Shown here: one piece after another, positions 57,847-64,000 of the stretch
How positions within the stretch are numbered: position 1 is the stretch's first letter
How the letters are laid out: the number at the start of each line of letters is the position of its first letter
Notes under the pieces: generated by a model
The model's database searches: none
Told to the model about the DNA's origin: nothing
Seen by the model: the letters and a program-made list of their open reading frames with translations, nothing else
Translations under genes and position numbers: made by a program
Source of the DNA: Streptococcus suis
Lineage (GTDB): Bacteria; Bacillota; Bacilli; Lactobacillales; Streptococcaceae
Length of the DNA: 64,000 nt
Assembly: GCF_002964575.1 (NCBI RefSeq)
Contig: NZ_POQQ01000041.1
Location: 1-64,000 of the forward strand
Direction: 5' to 3'

Positions 57847-59199
57847 ATGAAAATGATTGATACGTTTAAAAATAAAAAGGTTTTGGTTCTCGGATTGGCT
57901 AAATCTGGAGAATCTGCGGCGCGCCTTCTGGATACATTGGGAGCTATTGTAACCGTCAATGATGGTAAGGCATTTGAGGAAAATCCAACGGCTCAGGCTC
58001 TTCTGGAAGAAGGGATTCGTGTGATTTGTGGTAGCCATCCGCTAGAACTATTGGATGAGGATTTTGCGCTCATGGTTAAGAATCCGGGAATCCGCTATGA
58101 TAATCCTATGGTTGAAAAGGCTCTTAAAAAAGGAATTCCAGTCTGGACAGAAGTTGAATTGGCCTACCTTATTTCAGATGCTCAGATTATCGGTATTACA
58201 GGATCAAATGGCAAGACAACAACGACAACCATGATTGCGGAAGCCCTAAATGCTGGAAACAAGTCTGCGAAACTGTGTGGAAATATTGGCTACCCTGCCT
58301 CTTCTGTCGCGCAAACAGCGACTAAAGAGGATACCTTGGTGATGGAATTATCCTCATTTCAGCTTATGGGGACAGAAGTCTTCCATCCACGTGTGGCGGT
58401 TATTACCAATTTGAGTGCTAACCATATTGATTACCATGGAACCTATGAAGATTATGTGGATGCTAAATGGATGATCCAGCGCCAGATGACAGAGCAAGAT
58501 ACTATTGTTTTGAACTTCAACCAAGAGGAAGCAAAAGAATTGGCACAAGAGACCAAGGCTCAAGTTCTGCCTTTCTCAACCAAAGAAGTGGTGGATGGAG
58601 CCTATCTGCAAGATGGCAAACTCTATTTTAAGGGTGAATACGTCATGGACGCAGACCAGATTGGCGTTCCAGGAACCCATAATATTGAAAATGCCTTGGC
58701 GACCATTGCGGTAGCTAAGTTATGGGGAGTGGATAACCAAGCAATTCAAGAAAGTTTGGCTGCCTTTGGTGGTGTCAAACACCGCTTGCAATTGGTTGGT
58801 AAGATTGATGGAGTAACCTTCTATAACGATAGTAAATCAACCAACATCCTAGCGACGCAGAAAGCCTTGTCAGGTTTTGATAATAGCAAGGTTATCTTGA
58901 TTGCTGGTGGTTTGGACCGAGGCAATGAGTTTGATGAATTGGTTCCAGACCTTATCGGTTTGAAAAAAATGGTTATTCTAGGTCAATCAGCTCCACGTGT
59001 TCAGCGAGCAGCAGACAAGGCTGGAGTACCAACTGTTGCGGCAGAGGATATTGCAGATGCAACCCGTAAGGCATTTGAACAAGCAGAAGAAGGTGATATT
59101 GTCCTGCTAAGCCCTGCCAATGCCAGCTGGGATATGTATCCAAACTTTGAAGTGCGTGGAGATATTTTCTTGCAGACCTACGAGGAGTTGAGTAACTAA
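57847..59199 (+). CDS. murD: UDP-N-acetylmuramoylalanine-D-glutamate ligase
   Basis: A 450-residue Mur ligase adding D-Glu to UDP-MurNAc-L-Ala in the cytoplasm. N-terminal Rossmann domain ([19 protein letters not shown]), central ATPase P-loop [10 protein letters not shown] near 117-126, VKHRLQLVG and YNDSKSTN, C-terminal [19 protein letters not shown]. The ATG follows AGAAGGAAA. It overlaps the murG start by one base (TAATG). Confidence 0.96.
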   Translation: MKMIDTFKNKKVLVLGLAKSGESAARLLDTLGAIVTVNDGKAFEENPTAQALLEEGIRVICGSHPLELLDEDFALMVKNPGIRYDNPMVEKALKKGIPVWTEVELAYLISDAQIIGITGSNGKTTTTTMIAEALNAGNKSAKLCGNIGYPASSVAQTATKEDTLVMELSSFQLMGTEVFHPRVAVITNLSANHIDYHGTYEDYVDAKWMIQRQMTEQDTIVLNFNQEEAKELAQETKAQVLPFSTKEVVDGAYLQDGKLYFKGEYVMDADQIGVPGTHNIENALATIAVAKLWGVDNQAIQESLAAFGGVKHRLQLVGKIDGVTFYNDSKSTNILATQKALSGFDNSKVILIAGGLDRGNEFDELVPDLIGLKKMVILGQSAPRVQRAADKAGVPTVAAEDIADATRKAFEQAEEGDIVLLSPANASWDMYPNFEVRGDIFLQTYEELSN

Positions 59200-60263
59200 T
59201 GAAGAAAATTGTTTTTACAGGTGGGGGAACTGTGGGTCACGTGACCCTCAACCTCCTCTTGATTCCCCGATTTTTGGAAGAAGGTTGGGAAGTCCACTAT
59301 ATTGGTGATGGAAAAGGGATTGAGCATGAGCAGATTGTTCCGTCTGGTTTGGATGTGCGCTTTCATTCGATTGCCACTGGAAAACTACGCCGTTATTTTT
59401 CTTTTCAGAATATGCTGGATGTATTTAAGGTTGGTTTTGGGGTTCTACAATCGCTGGCCATTATGGCTAAAATTAGACCCCAGGCTTTGTTCTCAAAAGG
59501 TGGTTTTGTTTCGGTTCCGCCAGTTATTGCGTCCAAACTTCTAGGGGTACCGGTTTACATCCATGAGTCAGATTTATCCATGGGCTTGGCCAATAAGATT
59601 GCCTATAAATTTGCTACAACCATGTATAGTACCTTTGAACAGCCTGAAAGCTTGACCAAGGTTAAACATGTCGGGGCTGTTACCAAGGTAGGGCAAAGCA
59701 ATGATAAGGTTACTCCTATTCAATTACCAGAAATCCTCAGTCATTTTGACAAGTCACTACCAACCTTGCTGTTTGTAGGTGGTTCGGGTGGTGCCAAGGT
59801 TTTTAATGATTTGATTAGTCAACATACCAAAGCCTTGACAGAGCGTTTCAATATTATCAACCTGACAGGAGATGCTCAGTTAAACAAACTGGCAGATAGG
59901 CTCTATCGGGTTGATTATGTGACAGAGCTTTACCAACCCTTGATGGATTTGGCTGATGTCGTTATTACCCGTGGTGGTTCTAATACACTTTTTGAGTTGA
60001 TTGCCATGCAACAACTTCATTTGATTGTGCCACTAGGGCGCCAAGCTAGCCGTGGAGATCAGATAGAAAATGCTCTTTATGCAGAGAAAAAAGGATATTC
60101 CAAACAAATTGACGAAAGCCAGTTGACCTTGGAAAATCTGCTTAAAGAGGTGGAAGACCTGCTGGAAAATAAGGAATTCTATATTCAAAACATGGCCAAT
60201 TCCAAGGAAATTCAGTCTGTAGACAGTTTTTACAATTTATTGCGAGATGATATGGGGAGATAG
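59199..60263 (+). CDS. murG: MurG glycosyltransferase (lipid II synthesis)
   Basis: A 354-residue GT28 enzyme adding GlcNAc to lipid I at the inner membrane face. N-terminal [46 protein letters not shown] and C-terminal donor-site [30 protein letters not shown]. Standard in streptococci that it follows murD. Confidence 0.95.
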   Translation: MKKIVFTGGGTVGHVTLNLLLIPRFLEEGWEVHYIGDGKGIEHEQIVPSGLDVRFHSIATGKLRRYFSFQNMLDVFKVGFGVLQSLAIMAKIRPQALFSKGGFVSVPPVIASKLLGVPVYIHESDLSMGLANKIAYKFATTMYSTFEQPESLTKVKHVGAVTKVGQSNDKVTPIQLPEILSHFDKSLPTLLFVGGSGGAKVFNDLISQHTKALTERFNIINLTGDAQLNKLADRLYRVDYVTELYQPLMDLADVVITRGGSNTLFELIAMQQLHLIVPLGRQASRGDQIENALYAEKKGYSKQIDESQLTLENLLKEVEDLLENKEFYIQNMANSKEIQSVDSFYNLLRDDMGR

Positions 60264-60268
60264 GTGCA

Positions 60269-61243
60269 ATGACCGAAAAAAATGATAAAGAACCTACTGT
60301 CCATGACCAGACAGACATAGAAGTTCCCACGATGGAAGCTTCAAATGAAGAAAAAAGTGCCTTCTTTGAACAGTGGAAGGCTAAGCACATGGCCTATTTG
60401 GAACGTCAAAAACAGACGGTCATTAGCGAGGAAGTTGGTCCTTCTGTTCAGGAAAAAAAGCCACTCTTTCAGGGACTCAAGAAACCACTTAAAGCTACCC
60501 CAGTTTCTAAGAACAGGCTAGAAGGAAAGAAAAATAGACAAATAGAAATCCCTAAAGAAGTGATTTTGAAATCTCTCCCTATTTTAGTGGTCAGTCTATT
60601 ACTTGCAGCGCTTTCTCTCTACTTTATTTCTCCAACGAGTAAGGCGAAGGATATTGTCGTCAAGGGGCAGAGCAAGCTGACAGCAGAACAGGTCATTAAG
60701 TATAGTTTGATTTCAGACAAGGACTATATTGTAACAACTTTGTTGAATGCACCAGCTTATGCTGAGAATGTGAAAAAAAATAGTCCGTCGGTTGAGAGTT
60801 CAGAGATTAGCTATCAGTTTCCAAATCAGTTTACAATCCGTATCAAAGAATACGCTATCATAGGCTATATTCAACAGAACGATCAGCTATATCCTGTTTT
60901 ATCCAGTGGAAATGTAGGCACGGATGCAGTGGCAACAGACACCATGGCGGAAACTTACACGACCATTCAATTATCAGATAAGAATCAGGTAAAACAACTA
61001 GCCGTTGCACTTGGTGGAATAGACGCTACAATTAGGGAGAAAATCCAGACTGTAAGTCTAACACCAAGTAAAGTGACAGCTGATTTATTGACACTTAACA
61101 TGACGGATGGAAATAAAGTTCTGGTGCCACTCAGTGAGTTAGCTGAAAAACTCCCCTATTATGCTAAAATAGCAACAGAAGTGACTGAACCAGCAACAAT
61201 TGATATGGAAGTTGGCATCTATCGCTATTCAAGCGAGACGTAA
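60269..61243 (+). CDS. divIB: Cell division protein DivIB (FtsQ)
   Basis: A 324-residue bitopic protein. A charged cytoplasmic N-terminus of about 100 residues, one membrane helix (about 102-121, LPILVVSLLLAALSLYFI), then an extracellular POTRA-type domain (AKDIVVKGQSKLTAEQVIKY) and beta domain. It is part of the DivIB-DivIC-FtsL complex of the septum. It starts 5 bases after murG. Confidence 0.93.
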   Translation: MTEKNDKEPTVHDQTDIEVPTMEASNEEKSAFFEQWKAKHMAYLERQKQTVISEEVGPSVQEKKPLFQGLKKPLKATPVSKNRLEGKKNRQIEIPKEVILKSLPILVVSLLLAALSLYFISPTSKAKDIVVKGQSKLTAEQVIKYSLISDKDYIVTTLLNAPAYAENVKKNSPSVESSEISYQFPNQFTIRIKEYAIIGYIQQNDQLYPVLSSGNVGTDAVATDTMAETYTTIQLSDKNQVKQLAVALGGIDATIREKIQTVSLTPSKVTADLLTLNMTDGNKVLVPLSELAEKLPYYAKIATEVTEPATIDMEVGIYRYSSET

Positions 61244-61319
61244 TGGATTCTTTTTTAAGTTTTTTTGAAGAAAATTTTAATAAAATAAACCTTTATTATC
61301 CCCATATTTGAATAGATTA

Positions 61320-61328
61320 TGGTATAAT
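61320..61328 (+). promoter_or_regulatory. Extended -10 promoter of ftsAZ
   Basis: TGGTATAAT (TATAAT at 61323-61328) with TG extension, 77 bases upstream of ftsA. No matching -35. Confidence 0.65.
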
Positions 61329-61404
61329 GAAAGATGACTAATTATACTATTTTTCAAAATGGAAGATGATTTGTTAAAGTGGAAAGTAAGAGAGGACTGA
61401 TAGA

Positions 61405-62781
61405 ATGGCTAGAAACGGCTTTTTTACGGGATTAGATATAGGTACAAGCTCCGTTAAAGTCTTGGTTGCAGAATATAATGAAAATGGAATGAACGTCATT
61501 GGTGTCAGCAACGTGAAAAGTGCTGGCGTTAAGGATGGAATTATTGTCAATATTGATGTTGCTGCTGGAGCGATAAAGAAGGCTATTGAACAAGCCGAAG
61601 AGAAGGCGGGAGTTCGAATCGACAGAGTAAATGTTGGTTTGCCAGCAAATCTTTTACAAATTGAACCGACTCAAGGCATGATTCCTGTAACAACAGATTC
61701 ACAAGAAATTACAGATGTGGATGTAGAGAATGTTGTGAAATCTGCCTTGACTAAGAGTATGACGCCGGAACGTGAAGTGATTTCATTTATTCCAGAAGAG
61801 TTCATAGTTGATGGTTTCCAAGGTATCAAGGACCCTCGTGGAATGATGGGAATTCGTTTGGAAATGCGCGGTATGCTCTATACAGGTCCTCGCACCATTC
61901 TTCATAATCTTCGAAAGACGGTTGAGCGTGCAGGCGTACAGGTTGAGAATGTTGTGATTTCACCACTTGCCTTGACCCGTTCTGTGTTGAATGAGGGAGA
62001 ACGTGAGTTTGGTGCAACAGTGATCGATCTTGGTGGCGGTCAAACGACAGTAGCGGTCATGCGCGGTCAAGAATTGCAATACACCAATATCTATCAAGAG
62101 GGTGGCGACTACATCACCAACGATATTTCAAAAGTATTGACAACTTCAAAGAGCATTGCTGAAAATTTAAAATACAATTATGGCATAGCCTTCCCAGCTG
62201 AAGCGAGTGATAAGGAAAAATTTACAGTTGAGGTTATTGGTGAGAATGCGCCTGTTGAAGTGACGGAACGTTACCTATCAGAAGTGATTGCAGCTCGCCT
62301 TCGTCAAATTTTTGAACGAGTGAAGCAAGATCTAGAAAGAACACGTGCTTTGGACTTGCCAGGAGGCATCGTTCTAGTAGGTGGAGGAGCTATTTTACCA
62401 GGCGTTACTGAATTGGCTCAAGAAGTCTTTGGAGTGAATACAAAACTCTTTGTTCCCAACCAAATCGGTATTCGTAATCCGTCTTTTGCTAGTGTTATCA
62501 GTTTTGTGGAGTATGTGGGAGAACTTGAAGAAGTGGCAGACATTGCTCAACGTGCTGTAAATGGTGAGACGTTCTTAAGACATAAGCCTGTGGATATTCC
62601 TATGGCACGTCCACGTGTTAGCCAACCAATTCAAAAGGAAATTGTGACTGAGTTGAATGTGGTTGAAGACGAAGAAACCTCTGTTCCCGTGTATGACAAG
62701 GAAGTAAATGAGGAACGTTCAGCCAATAAAGGCAATATTACGGATCGTATCCGTGGTTTGTTCGGTAGTATGTTTGAATAA
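61405..62781 (+). CDS. ftsA: Cell division protein FtsA
   Basis: A 458-residue actin-like ATPase tethering FtsZ to the membrane. TGLDIGTSSVKVLVAEY (phosphate 1), VIDLGGGQTTVAVM (phosphate 2), LVGGGAILPGVTELA (adenosine), and the amphipathic C-terminal helix ITDRIRGLFGSMFE. Cytoplasmic, at the division ring. Confidence 0.96.
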   Translation: MARNGFFTGLDIGTSSVKVLVAEYNENGMNVIGVSNVKSAGVKDGIIVNIDVAAGAIKKAIEQAEEKAGVRIDRVNVGLPANLLQIEPTQGMIPVTTDSQEITDVDVENVVKSALTKSMTPEREVISFIPEEFIVDGFQGIKDPRGMMGIRLEMRGMLYTGPRTILHNLRKTVERAGVQVENVVISPLALTRSVLNEGEREFGATVIDLGGGQTTVAVMRGQELQYTNIYQEGGDYITNDISKVLTTSKSIAENLKYNYGIAFPAEASDKEKFTVEVIGENAPVEVTERYLSEVIAARLRQIFERVKQDLERTRALDLPGGIVLVGGGAILPGVTELAQEVFGVNTKLFVPNQIGIRNPSFASVISFVEYVGELEEVADIAQRAVNGETFLRHKPVDIPMARPRVSQPIQKEIVTELNVVEDEETSVPVYDKEVNEERSANKGNITDRIRGLFGSMFE

Positions 62782-62803
62782 GAGAAAAGAAAAGGTGATA
62801 TAA

Positions 62804-64000
<1,197 letters not shown>

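Overview
The window is low-GC Firmicute DNA whose chromosomal genes have the content and order of a Streptococcus, most likely S. suis or a close relative. The basis is liaFSR, a Cof-type HAD/cyclophilin fusion, cysK, comFA-comFC-hpf, typA and the murD-murG-divIB-ftsA-ftsZ cluster. The species is inferred from memory of gene order, not from a search. Streptococcal chromosome occupies about 1-6820 and 48489-64000. Between them lies one apparently complete temperate siphovirus-type prophage of about 41.65 kb (6820-48488), bounded by a perfect 19-bp direct repeat.

Left chromosomal part: decayed IS110- and IS3-family transposase remnants (2-1440); the liaFSR envelope-stress operon (1520-3841); a promoter followed by a strongly structured untranslated RNA (about 3851-4030) leading into a HAD/peptidyl-prolyl isomerase fusion gene; a small S1-domain gene; and convergent cysK. 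Right chromosomal part: yvyE; competence genes comFA-comFC behind a SigX-type box; hpf; an ISL3-type remnant; a secreted DUF5648/Excalibur-like protein with a thioredoxin-like lipoprotein; typA; a DUF3165 gene; a BOX-like repeat; a mechanosensitive-channel-like gene; and the division/wall cluster, with ftsZ cut by the window end.

Prophage layout. The lysogeny module on the minus strand is integrase, a PemK/MazF-like protein, an ImmA/IrrE protease and a CI-like repressor. It faces a rightward Cro/early region with four copies of a 15-bp operator. The early/replication genes are an SMC-like ATPase, a stray HNH-type endonuclease, a Sak4-like ATPase broken by a frameshift, a DUF669 protein, a DEAH helicase and a RepA-like primase/helicase followed by an inverted-repeat-rich likely origin. 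After these come RusA, many small ORFs and an ArpU regulator. Next are a tRNA-Ser(GCU), a second odd tRNA-like element and a ParB-DUF4417 fusion. Packaging and head genes follow, then connectors, tail genes with a frameshifted chaperone pair, tape measure, tail tip, holin, CHAP endolysin and three fibre/baseplate-like genes.

The most notable observation is a 298-nt ORF-less group I intron interrupting the SPP1-type portal gene (30499-30796); removing it restores a 489-residue portal protein exactly in frame. Other points of interest are a head protein with a C-terminal extension resembling polymorphic-toxin domains followed by a possible immunity gene; a promoter-plus-terminator small RNA beside the integrase; integrase arm-site repeats with exact 11-bp spacing at both prophage ends; and integration into the intrinsic terminator between yvyE and cysK.
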